NCBI RefSeq assembly: GCF_030053425.1
Contig: NZ_JASGBI010000001.1
Location: 938,001-1,002,000, forward strand
DNA length: 64,000 nucleotides
Direction: 5' to 3'
Source of the DNA: Lysobacter stagni
GTDB lineage: Bacteria > Pseudomonadota > Gammaproteobacteria > Xanthomonadales > Xanthomonadaceae
The position numbers were made by a program, and so were the translations under genes. Numbering within the stretch: position 1 is the stretch's first letter; every line of letters begins with the position of its first letter. Under the pieces are notes generated by a model. The model was not told the origin of the DNA. It saw only the letters and a list, made by a program, of their open reading frames with translations, and did no database searches. This document shows positions 1 to 8,762 of the stretch, one piece after another.

Positions 1-175
1 CCTTGGCCGCGCCGCCGCCCAGGGCCACGCCGATGCGCGCCTTCGGCGGAGCCGGAAGCGGCGATACCACGGTGGTGGAAGGCGGTGTCGGTTTGACGGC
101 CTCGCCGCCGCAGGCGCCGAGCAGAACCGCCAGGGAAGCCAGGAGCACGGGGCGCAGCGAACGGAGCGGGGTCAT
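1..175 (-). CDS. patatin-like phospholipase lipoprotein (partial, 5' end)
   Basis: Only the first 58 codons are inside the window; the gene runs off the left edge. The ATG reads into a signal peptide ending in a lipobox (LLGAC, Cys about residue 21), so the protein should be a lipoprotein. After a Pro/Thr-rich spacer the sequence IGVALGGGAAKG starts, which matches the oxyanion-hole glycine motif at the start of patatin-like phospholipases. Patatin-type enzymes are acyl hydrolases with a Ser-Asp dyad; the GXSXG serine lies outside the window and cannot be seen. Family assignment therefore rests on one motif plus the lipoprotein leader. Confidence 0.72.
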   Translation of the reverse strand, partial: MTPLRSLRPVLLASLAVLLGACGGEAVKPTPPSTTVVSPLPAPPKARIGVALGGGAAK

Positions 176-291
176 GGTCGGGAATGGTGGCGATCAGCGG
201 CGCAGCATACACGCGCCCGCACGGCCGGTTGCGGCAGGCGATCGCGGAAAAGGACGCCGCGCTTCGTCCGCGTTCATGCGCCGCCTTTGCC

Positions 292-696
292 TCAGCGCAG
301 CGCCTTGCGAACCACCAGTTTCAGGCCGGACCAGACCTCGTCCACGGCACACACCTTCACGTCGACGAACCCCAGCGGCAGCGCGACCGCGCGGATGACG
401 TCCTCGGTGATGTCCGTGGGCACCTTCGAGGCCTTCTTCGGCCAGGACACCCACACCATGACGTCGGCGGCGAGGACGTCGCGGCACGTCGCCAGCGCGA
501 TCTCCAGCGCCGCTCGTTCGCGGCAGAACAGGTGTGCGAGCGCCACGCCCGCCGCCGGGCGCGAGACGAATCGCACGCCCGGCGACAATGGTCCGAGCAG
601 GTCGGCGTAATGGGCGGGCGCGTCGTGCGCCCACACGGTCATGCCCTCGCGCAGGCCCAGCTTCTTCGCCAGCGGCGTGCCCGAGTACCCGCCCAT
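292..696 (-). CDS. DUF3052 family protein
   Basis: 134 residues beginning MGGYSGTPLAKKLGL, the typical start of DUF3052 proteins, followed by 'REGMTVWAHDAP' and a C-terminal part with VMVWVSWPKKASK and DITEDVIRAVALP. The function of the family is unknown; this is a small soluble protein with no signal peptide. I chose the ATG at 696 because the family begins there. The longer frame upstream overlaps the next gene antisense-style and has no homology-like content. It starts 10 bases after the stop of the AIM24-like gene, so the two are probably co-transcribed. Confidence 0.8.
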   Translation of the reverse strand: MGGYSGTPLAKKLGLREGMTVWAHDAPAHYADLLGPLSPGVRFVSRPAAGVALAHLFCRERAALEIALATCRDVLAADVMVWVSWPKKASKVPTDITEDVIRAVALPLGFVDVKVCAVDEVWSGLKLVVRKALR

Positions 697-706
697 GGGC
701 GCTCCA

Positions 707-1723
707 TCAGAAGTTGTTGTCGCCGTCGAGGATGCGACCCAGACCGCCGAGCACGGAACCCTCGCCACGGTTCTGTCCGCCGCCCTGCGGTGCCGCGGCC
801 AGCATACGGCCGGCCATGCGCGAGAACGGCAGCGATTGCAGCCACACCTTGCCGGGGCCGGTGAGCGTGGCCAGGAACATGCCCTCGCCGGCGAACAGCA
901 TGCTCTTGATGCCACCCACCGAACGCACGTCCATCTGCACGGTGTGGTGGTAGGCCATGACGCAGCCGGTGTCGACGTCCAGGCGTTCGCCCGCGCGCAG
1001 TTCGCGTTCGACCACCGTGCCACCGGCGTGCACGAACACCCAGCCGTCGCCTTCCAGCTTCTGCATGATGAAACCCTCGCCGCCGAACAGGCCGGTGAGG
1101 ATGCGCTTCTGGAATGCGATGCCGACCGATACGCCACGCGCGCCGGCCAGGAAGCTGTCCTTCTGGCAGATCAGGCGACCGCCGTGTTCGTCCAGTTTCA
1201 TCGCCAGCACCGTGCCGGGGTACGGCGCGGCGAACGCAACACGGGCCTTGCCGCTGCCGGTCTGCGTGAACACGGTGGTGAACAGGCTCTCGCCGCTGAG
1301 CACGCGCTTACCGGCGGAGAAGATCTTGTCGAGCACGCCGCTGCCCGCCCCCGGGCCACCGTCGCCGAACACCGTGTCCATCTGCACGGAGGCGTCCTTG
1401 TACATCATGGCGCCGGCCTCGGCGATGGCGCTTTCGCCCGGGTCGAGCTCCACTTCCACGAACTGCATGTCGTTGCCGACGATGCGGTAATCGATGTCGT
1501 CGCTGCGACCGCGCGACGACGGCGCCGGAGGCGGCAGGTGCATCGGCGCGACACCGCTGGCCTCGGCGAACTCGGGCATCGACTTCACCGCCTGCCAGCC
1601 GGACAGGCCCTCGCGCCAGCACAGATCGTCGGGATGCTGGCGCGCATGCGCGCGCGCGGCGTCGGGATCGAGCGGACCGATGCGCTGCGAGTTGCCTGAC
1701 GAGACGAAGTACCACTGGGTCAT
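707..1723 (-). CDS. GYF_2 plus AIM24 (TIGR00266-type) domain protein
   Basis: 338 residues. The first ~50 (MTQWYFVSSG ... GLSGWQAVKSMPEF) look like a GYF_2 domain, a Trp-rich module often attached to membrane or stress proteins. After a Pro/Ser-rich linker the rest (DIDYRIVGNDMQFVEVELDPG ... GGEGFIMQKLEGDG) matches the AIM24/TIGR00266 beta-sandwich family, whose biochemical role is unsettled. The tail is Gly-rich and ends GDGDNNF-like. No signal peptide or membrane segment is seen. Start chosen at the ATG that opens the GYF domain. Likely the first gene of a pair with the DUF3052 gene. Confidence 0.82.
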   Translation of the reverse strand: MTQWYFVSSGNSQRIGPLDPDAARAHARQHPDDLCWREGLSGWQAVKSMPEFAEASGVAPMHLPPPAPSSRGRSDDIDYRIVGNDMQFVEVELDPGESAIAEAGAMMYKDASVQMDTVFGDGGPGAGSGVLDKIFSAGKRVLSGESLFTTVFTQTGSGKARVAFAAPYPGTVLAMKLDEHGGRLICQKDSFLAGARGVSVGIAFQKRILTGLFGGEGFIMQKLEGDGWVFVHAGGTVVERELRAGERLDVDTGCVMAYHHTVQMDVRSVGGIKSMLFAGEGMFLATLTGPGKVWLQSLPFSRMAGRMLAAAPQGGGQNRGEGSVLGGLGRILDGDNNF

Positions 1724-1829
1724 GAAGGTGTCCTGCGTGGGCGGAAGCGGCGAGTGTAGCGGCGCCGCGCGGCGGCGCATCGGCCTGTGGTCATGGGCCC
1801 GCGCGTCGCCGGACCGCGCCGGCGCAACG

Positions 1830-2522
1830 TCAGGCGAGCGCCGCCAGTGCGGCGTGTCGCGCGTGCAGCGCGGTGGTATCGAACAGTGGCACCTGCGCAT
1901 CGTCCGCGCCGACGAGCAGGCCGATCTCGGTGCAACCCAGGATCACACCCTGCGCTCCGCGCGCCACCAGCCGTTCGATGATTGCGCGGTACTGCGCGCG
2001 CGACTCCGCGCGGATCGTGCCCAGGCACAGCTCTTCGTAGATCACGCGGTGCACGGTGTCGCGGTCGTCGGCCTCGGGCACGAGTACTTCCAGTCCGTGG
2101 CGTTCGACCAGCCGCTGGCGGTAGAAGTCCTGCTCCATCGTGAAGCGCGTACCGAGCAGACCGATGCGCTGCAGTCCCGCGCGCCGGATCTCCTCGCCCG
2201 TCGGATCGGCGATGTGCAGCAGCGGCAGGCCGCTGGCGGACTCCACCGCGTCGGCGACCTTGTGCATGGTGTTGGTGCAGATCACCAGCAGCTCAGCGCC
2301 GCCGGCGCGCAGCGCGCGGCCGGCATCGGCGAGCACGGCGCCCGCCGCGTCCCAGTCGCCGGCATGCTGCAGGCGCTCGATCTGCGCGAAGTCCACGCTG
2401 TACAGCAGCAACCGCGCCGAATGCAGCCCGCCGAGCTGCTCCTTCACCGTCTGATTGATCAGGCGGTAGTAGGGAACCGTCGACTCCCAGCTCATCCCGC
2501 CGATCAGGCCCAGCGTCTTCAT
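1830..2522 (-). CDS. aspartate/glutamate racemase family protein
   Basis: 230 residues. It opens with MKTLGLIGGMSWEST, the standard start of the Asp/Glu racemase family (amino acid racemase/hydantoin racemase superfamily). Two cysteines sit in the expected places: VICTNTMHK near residue 85 and ILGCTEIGLL near residue 193. Pairs of Cys act as the two proton acid/bases in PLP-independent racemases. The substrate cannot be read from sequence. The ATG at 2522 was chosen over a longer frame because the family starts there. It lies 10 bases downstream of the ABC ATPase stop, so it probably belongs to the same transcript. Confidence 0.85.
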   Translation of the reverse strand: MKTLGLIGGMSWESTVPYYRLINQTVKEQLGGLHSARLLLYSVDFAQIERLQHAGDWDAAGAVLADAGRALRAGGAELLVICTNTMHKVADAVESASGLPLLHIADPTGEEIRRAGLQRIGLLGTRFTMEQDFYRQRLVERHGLEVLVPEADDRDTVHRVIYEELCLGTIRAESRAQYRAIIERLVARGAQGVILGCTEIGLLVGADDAQVPLFDTTALHARHAALAALA

Positions 2523-2532
2523 GGCGATCTCC

Positions 2533-3255
2533 TCAGGCCATCGCCTCGACCATCTCCCGCTCCAGCGAGCGATCCGGATGTGCGCGGATCGCATCCAGTT
2601 GCTGGCGCGACCAGTCGCGATGGAGGCGGCCGTCCACCATCAGCATCGCACGGTTGATGAAGCGCTCGGCGATGTCCAGCGAATGCGTCGCCAGCAGCAC
2701 CGTCGTACCGTGTTCACCGCACAGGTGGCGCAGATGCTCCTTCAACGCATACGCGCTGGGTGGATCCAGACCGTTGAGCGGCTCGTCCAGGACGAGCAGC
2801 GACGGCTCACCGAGCAGTCCCAGCGCGATGCCGACCTTCTGCCGCGTCCCCAGCGAACACTGGCCCAGCCAGCGATCCAGCACCGGTGTCAGCGCCAGCG
2901 CTTCGCAAAGCGCGAGCGTGGACGGCGGAATCGCCGGCAGGCCGCGCGCATCGGCGAACAGCTTCAGGCACTCGCGAACGCTGAGCACCGGCGGCAGGCG
3001 CGATGGATCGATGGACAGGCCGAGACCGCGCTTGGCTTGCAGCGGCTCGCTCTGCAGGTCCGCACCGCCGATGCGGATGTAACCGCTGTCGGGCGAGACC
3101 ACGCCGGCGATGCAATGCAGCAGCGTGGTCTTGCCCGCGCCGTTGGGGCCGATCAGCGCTGCGAATTCGCCCGGCGCCAGCGAAAGATCGATGCCGCGCA
3201 GGATCGGCTGGCCATCCACGCCGTAATGCAGGCTTTCGATATGCAGCGCATTCAT
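2533..3255 (-). CDS. ABC transporter ATP-binding protein
   Basis: 240 residues, a single ATPase domain. Visible are Walker A GPNGAGKTTL (about residues 36-45), a Walker B LLVLDEPLNGLD and an H-loop LLATHSLD. The signature motif is CSLGTRQK instead of LSGGQ, a divergence seen in some ABC-2-type exporters. It acts in the cytoplasm on the membrane partner encoded just upstream; the start codon overlaps that gene's stop (ATGA at 3252-3255), so the two are translationally coupled. Substrate unknown. Export rather than import is inferred from the absence of a binding protein. Confidence 0.86.
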   Translation of the reverse strand: MNALHIESLHYGVDGQPILRGIDLSLAPGEFAALIGPNGAGKTTLLHCIAGVVSPDSGYIRIGGADLQSEPLQAKRGLGLSIDPSRLPPVLSVRECLKLFADARGLPAIPPSTLALCEALALTPVLDRWLGQCSLGTRQKVGIALGLLGEPSLLVLDEPLNGLDPPSAYALKEHLRHLCGEHGTTVLLATHSLDIAERFINRAMLMVDGRLHRDWSRQQLDAIRAHPDRSLEREMVEAMA

Positions 3256-4235
3256 GCGTGTGTGTTCCTCATCGCGTGTGCCATCCGCCACGCCGCCGGT
3301 GCGCACACGACCGCCAGCGCGGTCGCCCATTCCAGCATGCGAATCCATGAGAACCCCAGCAGGAGATTGCCCAACAACGCAGTCGTCGTCGCGCAGGTGA
3401 GCGCGATCAACGGATAGCGCGCCATCGCTTTCCGAGCCGCCGCGGCATCCACCGGCGTCGCACGCAGGAGTTCCAGCGCCTCGACCACGGTGCGCAGGCT
3501 GACGCGCAACGCGAGGCTGGCCCACAGCCACGGCACGACCATCAGCAGCACGCCTGCCGCGAGCGTCAGCCCCATCCGGTCCGGCAGCAGCACCAGCATG
3601 GCGCCGACCAGCCAGAAGTGACCGCCCTGCCCCAGCCGCCATTGCAGGACGACGGCGCGGCGTTGCCAGTGCAGCACCGCGCCGAGGGGCATCGGGGTCG
3701 TCAGCACAAAGGTCGGCTCGCGCCGCCCCGCGCGCGGCACGGCAAGCGCGCGTTCCCGGCGCGTCGCACGCCAAAGCGCGATACCGAGCCCGGCGACGAG
3801 TCCTGTCGCATACGGTGCAAACGAAGCGGGTACGAAGTCGCGCGCATCGATCCACGCGCATGCCGCCAGCGCGCACCACGTGCCGAGGCCGATCAGCAGA
3901 TGAGCGATCGCCACGACGAAGATCGCGCCACGCGTGCGCGTCGAGGAGATCGGCAGCGCCGCCAACCAGCCCGTGCGCAGTTCCATCGCCAGCAACGACA
4001 GCTGTCGCGATGCGAGCGTGGCGACGATCAGCGTGGCGAAGATCGCCCCCGGGACGGGAAGCGCGGCCAACAGGCGAAGGATCGCGGAGGACGCGCCGGT
4101 CAGCGCCAGCACGGCGACCGCGGCCACCAGCGCCGCCGTCCACGCCACGCCTTCGCCCACGGATGGTCGCGTGCGCAGCAGTGTGCGGCGGTACTGGTCG
4201 AACCACGGATGCAGCGTGGGCAGTCCCATGCGCAT
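3252..4235 (-). CDS. ABC transporter membrane (permease) protein
   Basis: About 327 residues, largely hydrophobic, with roughly six to eight membrane segments (for example VAWTAALVAAVAVLALTG, GAIFATLIVATLA, WLVGAMLVLLP, ALLGNLLLGFSW). It has no recognisable catalytic motif. Its role is inferred from the four-base overlap with the ATP-binding gene downstream. The start could be the ATG at 4235 or at 4229, or a TTG at 4238; I used 4235. The preceding peptidase gene ends only 14 bases upstream, so peptidase, permease, ATPase and racemase-like protein may form one operon. Confidence 0.7.
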   Translation of the reverse strand: MRMGLPTLHPWFDQYRRTLLRTRPSVGEGVAWTAALVAAVAVLALTGASSAILRLLAALPVPGAIFATLIVATLASRQLSLLAMELRTGWLAALPISSTRTRGAIFVVAIAHLLIGLGTWCALAACAWIDARDFVPASFAPYATGLVAGLGIALWRATRRERALAVPRAGRREPTFVLTTPMPLGAVLHWQRRAVVLQWRLGQGGHFWLVGAMLVLLPDRMGLTLAAGVLLMVVPWLWASLALRVSLRTVVEALELLRATPVDAAAARKAMARYPLIALTCATTTALLGNLLLGFSWIRMLEWATALAVVCAPAAWRMAHAMRNTHA

Positions 4236-4248
4236 CAAACCGCTCCGG

Positions 4249-5913
4249 TCACGGGTTGGCCGGTTTGCGCCCGAACTTCTCTCCGAAGAAATCGCCCGCG
4301 TTCCATACCGGACGCTGTGGCGCGTCGGCGATCAGGCGGCCGATGCGCGCGTTGAGCTTCGCCAGTCGAGCGGCGTCGCCGTACTGGATCGGCTGCGAGA
4401 GGTCGTCGCCGGGCTGGTGGTAGCGCTCGCGCAGGAAGGCCTCCAGGATCTTCTTCGCGTCGCCATCCACGCCCTCGTAGCCACCGTCCAGGTACACCGC
4501 CGGAATGCCCGCGCGGATGAAGGCGTACTGGTCGCTGCGAACGAACACCACTTCCTCCGGCGACGGATCCGGCGACAGCGACACCCCGATCTCCTTCGCC
4601 GCCTGTTGCACCAGCGGCTGCAGCGTGGAGTGCTCCAGGCCGATCGGCACCACGTCCTTCGTCGGCGCCAGCAGAATCGGCATGTCCATGTTGACGTTGG
4701 CGACCATCGATTCCTGCGGCACCGTGGGGTGACGGGCGAACCACTCCGCGCCCAGCAGGCCTTTCTCTTCCGCCGTCACCGCGACGAACAGCAGCGAACG
4801 CTGCGTGGCCGGGGCTTCGTGCGCGAGGCGATTGGCCGCCTCCAGCATCACCGCGATGCCCAGCGCGTTGTCGAGCGCGCCGTTGTAGATGGCATCGCCA
4901 TCCACGGGCGCACCGATGCCGACGTGGTCGAGGTGCGCGCTGAACACGACGTGCTCGTTCTTCTTCGATGCGTCGGCGCCGTCCACCCGCGCCACCACGT
5001 TGCGCGAATCGATCGGCGTGATCTGCGTGTGCGCATTCATGCGAACGGTGCCGGGCAGGTCGAACGCCTGCAGCTTGCCGTCGCGCAGCGCCTGGAACAG
5101 GCCCTTGGCGTCATGGCCGGATCCTGCCAGCAAGGCATCGGCGGCCGCCGCGCTGACACTGGCGCTGACGCGCAACTGCGGGAAGGTATCGATGCCCTTG
5201 CCGTCGTCGCCGCGCAGGCGCATGGCCGGGCGGTCCCAGTTGCGCGCACCGCGTTCCCACGGCGAACGCGTCTGCTCGTCATCGGTCTGCACGACGATCA
5301 CCCCGACCGCGCCACGACGCGCCAGCTCCTCGGCCTTGGTGCGGCGCGAGGAATAGAACGCGCGACGGTCGTTGTCGAAACGCGCCGGTGCGCTGCCGAA
5401 CATCACCGCGATCTTGCCCTTCACATCGACGCCGGCGAAATCGTCGTGCTTCAGTTCCGGCGCATGGACGCCCTGGCCCACGAACACCGCCGGGGCCTCC
5501 ACGCTGGCCTGCGCCTCATTGAAATTGACGCCGGGCAGGAACTCGTCGCGGAACACCAGCGCGCGCTCCTTGCCGTCGCGCGCGATCACCAGCGCATTGC
5601 CGTCGGCCTGCGTCACGCCGCGCAGCATGGGCACGCGCTGGTAGTACGAACCGTCGTCGCCCGCCGGCGCCAGACCCAGCGCGCGGAAGCGCTGCGCGAC
5701 GTACAGCGACGCCACGTCGTAGCCGCGGGTGCCGGCCTCGCGACCTTCCAGCAGGTCGTCGGCCAGGAAACGCACGTCCGCCTCGATGCGACGTGCATCG
5801 GCACTGGCGCTGGCGTCGTAGGTTTCCTTCACCGGCACGGCGGCGGTGGGCGGGGCCTCGCGCTGGCAGGCGGCGAGAGCGAGGGCAAGGCTCAACAGCG
5901 TGATGCGGCGCAT
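4249..5913 (-). CDS. M28 family zinc peptidase, lipoprotein
   Basis: 554 residues. The leader MRRITLLSLALALAACQRE has a lipobox (LAAC), so it is a probable lipoprotein in the periplasm or outer membrane. The middle region (VFVGQGV ... GKIAVMFG ... GAVGVIVVQ) is the PA-type inserted domain often found in M28 proteins. The catalytic part has zinc-ligand motifs HLDHVG (His, Asp), GALDNALG (bridging Asp), AEEKGLLG (general base and ligand Glu), NVNMDM (Asp) and YHQPGDD (His). M28 enzymes are aminopeptidases or carboxypeptidases on exported peptides. All expected metal ligands appear present. The substrate is unknown. Confidence 0.9.
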   Translation of the reverse strand: MRRITLLSLALALAACQREAPPTAAVPVKETYDASASADARRIEADVRFLADDLLEGREAGTRGYDVASLYVAQRFRALGLAPAGDDGSYYQRVPMLRGVTQADGNALVIARDGKERALVFRDEFLPGVNFNEAQASVEAPAVFVGQGVHAPELKHDDFAGVDVKGKIAVMFGSAPARFDNDRRAFYSSRRTKAEELARRGAVGVIVVQTDDEQTRSPWERGARNWDRPAMRLRGDDGKGIDTFPQLRVSASVSAAAADALLAGSGHDAKGLFQALRDGKLQAFDLPGTVRMNAHTQITPIDSRNVVARVDGADASKKNEHVVFSAHLDHVGIGAPVDGDAIYNGALDNALGIAVMLEAANRLAHEAPATQRSLLFVAVTAEEKGLLGAEWFARHPTVPQESMVANVNMDMPILLAPTKDVVPIGLEHSTLQPLVQQAAKEIGVSLSPDPSPEEVVFVRSDQYAFIRAGIPAVYLDGGYEGVDGDAKKILEAFLRERYHQPGDDLSQPIQYGDAARLAKLNARIGRLIADAPQRPVWNAGDFFGEKFGRKPANP

Positions 5914-5987
5914 GGGCGGTCCGGCGATCAGGTGAAGCGGGGACGCTATCACCCGACCATCGGGCCGCCAAATGCCGGAAGCGCGGA

Positions 5988-6566
5988 TCAGGGCACCGGC
6001 AGGAACGTCCCGATCAGCACCATGGTCCACAGGAAACCGCCGGCCACCAGCCAGAGCCAGTTCGCCCACGTCAGGCGGCGGTTCGATGCGCCATCGGGCT
6101 GCCCGCAGGCCGCATTCGCCGCGCGCTGCATGTTGACCATCGTCCACGCGATGGGCGCCAGCAGGATCACCGGAAGCAGGTCGGCGATCCGGGAGACCCC
6201 TTCGGGAACACGGCTGGCGATCGTGCTGACGATGGTGAGCACGACGAATGCGGTCGCGGTGAGGCTCGGCGACCACGCATACCGGATACCGGAACGATGC
6301 AGTCGTTCGTCGATCTCGCCCGCGAGTTCGTGGGTGAAGAAGATCGCGAACAAGGCACGCGCCGCCGGCCACATGTCCTGCCGGCGGAAGCGCTTGTAGC
6401 GCGCCCAATGCATGTAGAACCAGAAGACCGGATACAGGCCGAAGGTGGCCAGGTACAGCAGTACGAGCTTGGTCGTGCCGACAACGAAGAATTCGGTGCC
6501 GGTGGCTGCTTCATCCGCGGCATCGGCCACCGCTGCGGCCGGCGGTGCGTACAGGTTCTCGCTCAT
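5988..6566 (-). CDS. hypothetical multi-pass membrane protein
   Basis: 192 residues with about five hydrophobic segments: KLVLLYLATFGLYPVFWFYM (about 32-51), LFAIFFTHELAG, ATAFVVLTIVSTIAS, LLPVILLAPIAWTMV and WLWLVAGGFLWTMVLIGTF. The N-terminus is short and cytoplasmic-looking (MSENLYAPPAAAVAD). I do not recognise a named family, though the aromatic WFYMHWARYKRFR stretch after the first segment is distinctive and recalls DUF4234-like membrane proteins. It stands alone between the rhomboid gene and the M28 peptidase on the same strand. Confidence 0.7.
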   Translation of the reverse strand: MSENLYAPPAAAVADAADEAATGTEFFVVGTTKLVLLYLATFGLYPVFWFYMHWARYKRFRRQDMWPAARALFAIFFTHELAGEIDERLHRSGIRYAWSPSLTATAFVVLTIVSTIASRVPEGVSRIADLLPVILLAPIAWTMVNMQRAANAACGQPDGASNRRLTWANWLWLVAGGFLWTMVLIGTFLPVP

Positions 6567-6616
6567 TGTGGTTCCCCCCCAGGAGAATCCACTCTAACCA
6601 GCGGGTACGCGTGTGG

Positions 6617-7381
6617 CTACGGCTCGCGCCTGGGAGGAAAACGGACGACCACGCCGCGTGTGCGCTCCGGGCGATTCCACAGCACCGGAACGTCGCGCGG
6701 CGGCGGCGGCTCCAGTTCGTCCGACAGCGGCACGATGCTTTCTTCCTCGTCTTCCCAGCTGTAGCGCTTGCGCGGCGGAAGCGGGTCGGCCCCGCGAAAC
6801 AGCCAGGCGGCAATGACGCCCGCGATGGCGCCGCCCAGGTGCGCCTGCCAGGACACGCCCGGCTCGCGCGGGAGGATCGTCAGCAGCATGCCGCCATAGA
6901 ACATGAAGGCCAGCATCGCCGCGGCGATGGAGGCGCGGTCGCGGCGCAGCACGCCGAGAACGAAGATCAGGAACATCAGCCCATGGGTGACGCCGCTGGC
7001 CCCCAGGTGGCGGGTGCCAGGGTCGCCCAGCAGCCAGGCGCCCAGCCCTGAGCCCAGCCACAGCAGCGGCAGCGCGCGGAGCGTCGCGCTCGGGTAGAGG
7101 CCGCCGGCCAGCGTGCCCAGCATCAGCAGCGCGATCGCATTGGCCGCCACGTGTTCGAACGAGCCGTGCAGCAGCGGCGCCGTCAGCAGGCCCACCAGCC
7201 CTTCCGCCGACCACGGCTGCACCGTCCAGGCGCCCACGTCGAAGTGGCCCTGGGCGCTGAACACGATCGCCAGCAGCAGCACGAAGGCCAGGCTCAGGTT
7301 GAAGGCCCGCAGCCAGCGGCGTTTGTCGGCCGCGCGCTGGGCGGGGGTGTCGGGTACCGGCTCGGGTGTGGGCAGGTGCAT
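6617..7381 (-). CDS. rhomboid family intramembrane serine protease
   Basis: 254 residues with six to seven membrane segments. The rhomboid signature is visible: HGSFEHVAANAIALLMLG in the early helices, GASGVTHG with the nucleophile serine (GxSG), and the His of WQAHLGGAIAG in the last helix, giving a Ser-His dyad. Rhomboids cleave transmembrane helices of other proteins in the inner membrane. The C-terminal ~55 residues form a charged Pro-rich cytoplasmic tail (SWEDEEESIVPLSDELEPPPP). The start ATG at 7381 precedes a short cytoplasmic arm. Divergent from rlmI. Confidence 0.9.
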   Translation of the reverse strand: MHLPTPEPVPDTPAQRAADKRRWLRAFNLSLAFVLLLAIVFSAQGHFDVGAWTVQPWSAEGLVGLLTAPLLHGSFEHVAANAIALLMLGTLAGGLYPSATLRALPLLWLGSGLGAWLLGDPGTRHLGASGVTHGLMFLIFVLGVLRRDRASIAAAMLAFMFYGGMLLTILPREPGVSWQAHLGGAIAGVIAAWLFRGADPLPPRKRYSWEDEEESIVPLSDELEPPPPRDVPVLWNRPERTRGVVVRFPPRREP

Positions 7382-7483
7382 GCAGAGCACATTGCGCCCG
7401 GGGCCGGCGATTGCAACCCGCGTCGCGCGGGCTGAACCGTCCCGCCCGTGGGCCATGCGACGCAGCGCACGTAAAATGCCCGG

Positions 7484-8653
7484 ATGAACGCCCCCCTCCC
7501 CGCCGTACGCCTCAAGAACGCCTGGAAATCCACCCACCCTTGGATCTTCCAGCGCCTGGTCGAAAAGCCCGCCCAACGCCCCAAGCCCGGGTCCATCGTC
7601 GACGTGCTCGGCGTGGACGGCGACTGGATCGGCCGCGGCTTCTACAACGGCCATTCGCGCATCGCCGTGCGCATCCTGGAAGCCAACCCGGACATCGAGG
7701 TCGACGCCGGCTGGTTCGCGCGCAAGATCGGCGAAGCCGTCTCGCTGCGCCGCGACGTGCTGAAGCTGGACGCGGTCAGCGACGCCTGGCGCGTGGTGCA
7801 CAGCGAGGGCGATGGCCTGTCCGGTCTGGTCGTGGACCGCTACGGCGACCTGCTGGTGGTGGAGTTCTTCAGCGCCGGCATGTTCCGCCACCGCGAGTGG
7901 GTCTACGACGCGCTGAAGGCGCAGTTCCCGGGTTGCCGCTTCTACAGCTTCGCCGACGAGCACGTGCAGAAGCAGGAGAGCTTCGACTTCCGCGGCAGCG
8001 AACCGGTGCCGCCGTCGGTCATCACCGAGTACGGCGTGAAGTTCCGCGCCGATCCGGCCGGCGCGCACAAGACCGGCTTCTTCGCCGACCAGCGCGAGAA
8101 CCGGGAATGGCTGTCGCAGCAGGTCGAAGGCAAGACCGTGCTGGACCTGTGCTGCAACACCGGTGGCTTCGCGGTGTACTCGTCCGTGCGTGGCGCGGCC
8201 GAGGTGACCGGCGTGGACATCGACGCCGACGTGATCGAGATCGCCAAGGGCAACGCCAAACTCAACAACGTGCGCCCGCGCTTCGTGCAGGCCGACATCT
8301 TTCCCTGGCTGCGCGATGCCGGTATCCGTGGCGACCAGTACGACGTCGTGATCCTCGACCCGGCCAAGATGACGCGCGACCGCGAGCAGGTCATCCCCGC
8401 GCTGAAGAAGTACCTGGACATGAACAAGCTCGCGCTCGGCGTGGTCAAGCCGGGCGGGTTGTTCGCCACGTTCTCCTGCACGGGTCTGGTGAGCGAGGAG
8501 CAGTTCCTCGACATGCTGCGCCGCGCCGCCTACTACGCCGGCCGCACCGTGCAGGTGCTGAAGGTGTCCGGGGCCGGCGCCGACCACCCGTGGCTGGCGC
8601 AGGTGCAGGAATCGCGTTACCTCAAGGCGGTGTTCTGCCGCGTGCTGGATTGA
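7484..8653 (+). CDS. rlmI: 23S rRNA (cytosine-C5)-methyltransferase RlmI family
   Basis: 389 residues, close to E. coli RlmI (396). The N-terminal ~80 residues form a PUA-like RNA-binding domain (LKNAWKSTHPWIFQRLVEKP). The Rossmann methyltransferase part shows VLDLCCNTGGFAVYSS (SAM-binding motif I), GVDIDADVIEIAKGNA and VILDPAKMT, then FSCTGLVSEEQF. RlmI methylates C1962 of 23S rRNA in E. coli. The start ATG lies 103 bases from the divergent rhomboid start. The site specificity is inferred from family membership only. Confidence 0.88.
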   Translation: MNAPLPAVRLKNAWKSTHPWIFQRLVEKPAQRPKPGSIVDVLGVDGDWIGRGFYNGHSRIAVRILEANPDIEVDAGWFARKIGEAVSLRRDVLKLDAVSDAWRVVHSEGDGLSGLVVDRYGDLLVVEFFSAGMFRHREWVYDALKAQFPGCRFYSFADEHVQKQESFDFRGSEPVPPSVITEYGVKFRADPAGAHKTGFFADQRENREWLSQQVEGKTVLDLCCNTGGFAVYSSVRGAAEVTGVDIDADVIEIAKGNAKLNNVRPRFVQADIFPWLRDAGIRGDQYDVVILDPAKMTRDREQVIPALKKYLDMNKLALGVVKPGGLFATFSCTGLVSEEQFLDMLRRAAYYAGRTVQVLKVSGAGADHPWLAQVQESRYLKAVFCRVLD

Positions 8654-8691
8654 TGGCGTTCTCCCCGCGGAGGCAGCCGGCCTCGCATCGC

Positions 8692-8720
8692 GTGTGCGTC
8701 TCACCGCCTGAGACGCACAC
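8692..8720. repeat. perfect 12-bp hairpin between rlmI and rmuC
   Basis: GTGTGCGTCTCA (8692-8703) pairs without mismatch with TGAGACGCACAC (8709-8720) around a CCGCC loop. There is no T-run after either arm, so it is not a classic intrinsic terminator; it may be an attenuating terminator, a processing site or a binding site. It lies 39 bases after the rlmI stop and 42 bases before rmuC. Confidence 0.7.
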
Positions 8721-8762
8721 CGATACACTGCAGGCTGCATCGAACCGCAAGAGGCTGCACCC

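Noticed and set aside
292-1137. 281-codon version of the DUF3052 gene
   Set aside because: The first ~147 codons overlap the AIM24 gene and are Ser/Arg/Cys-rich; the family begins at the ATG at 696.
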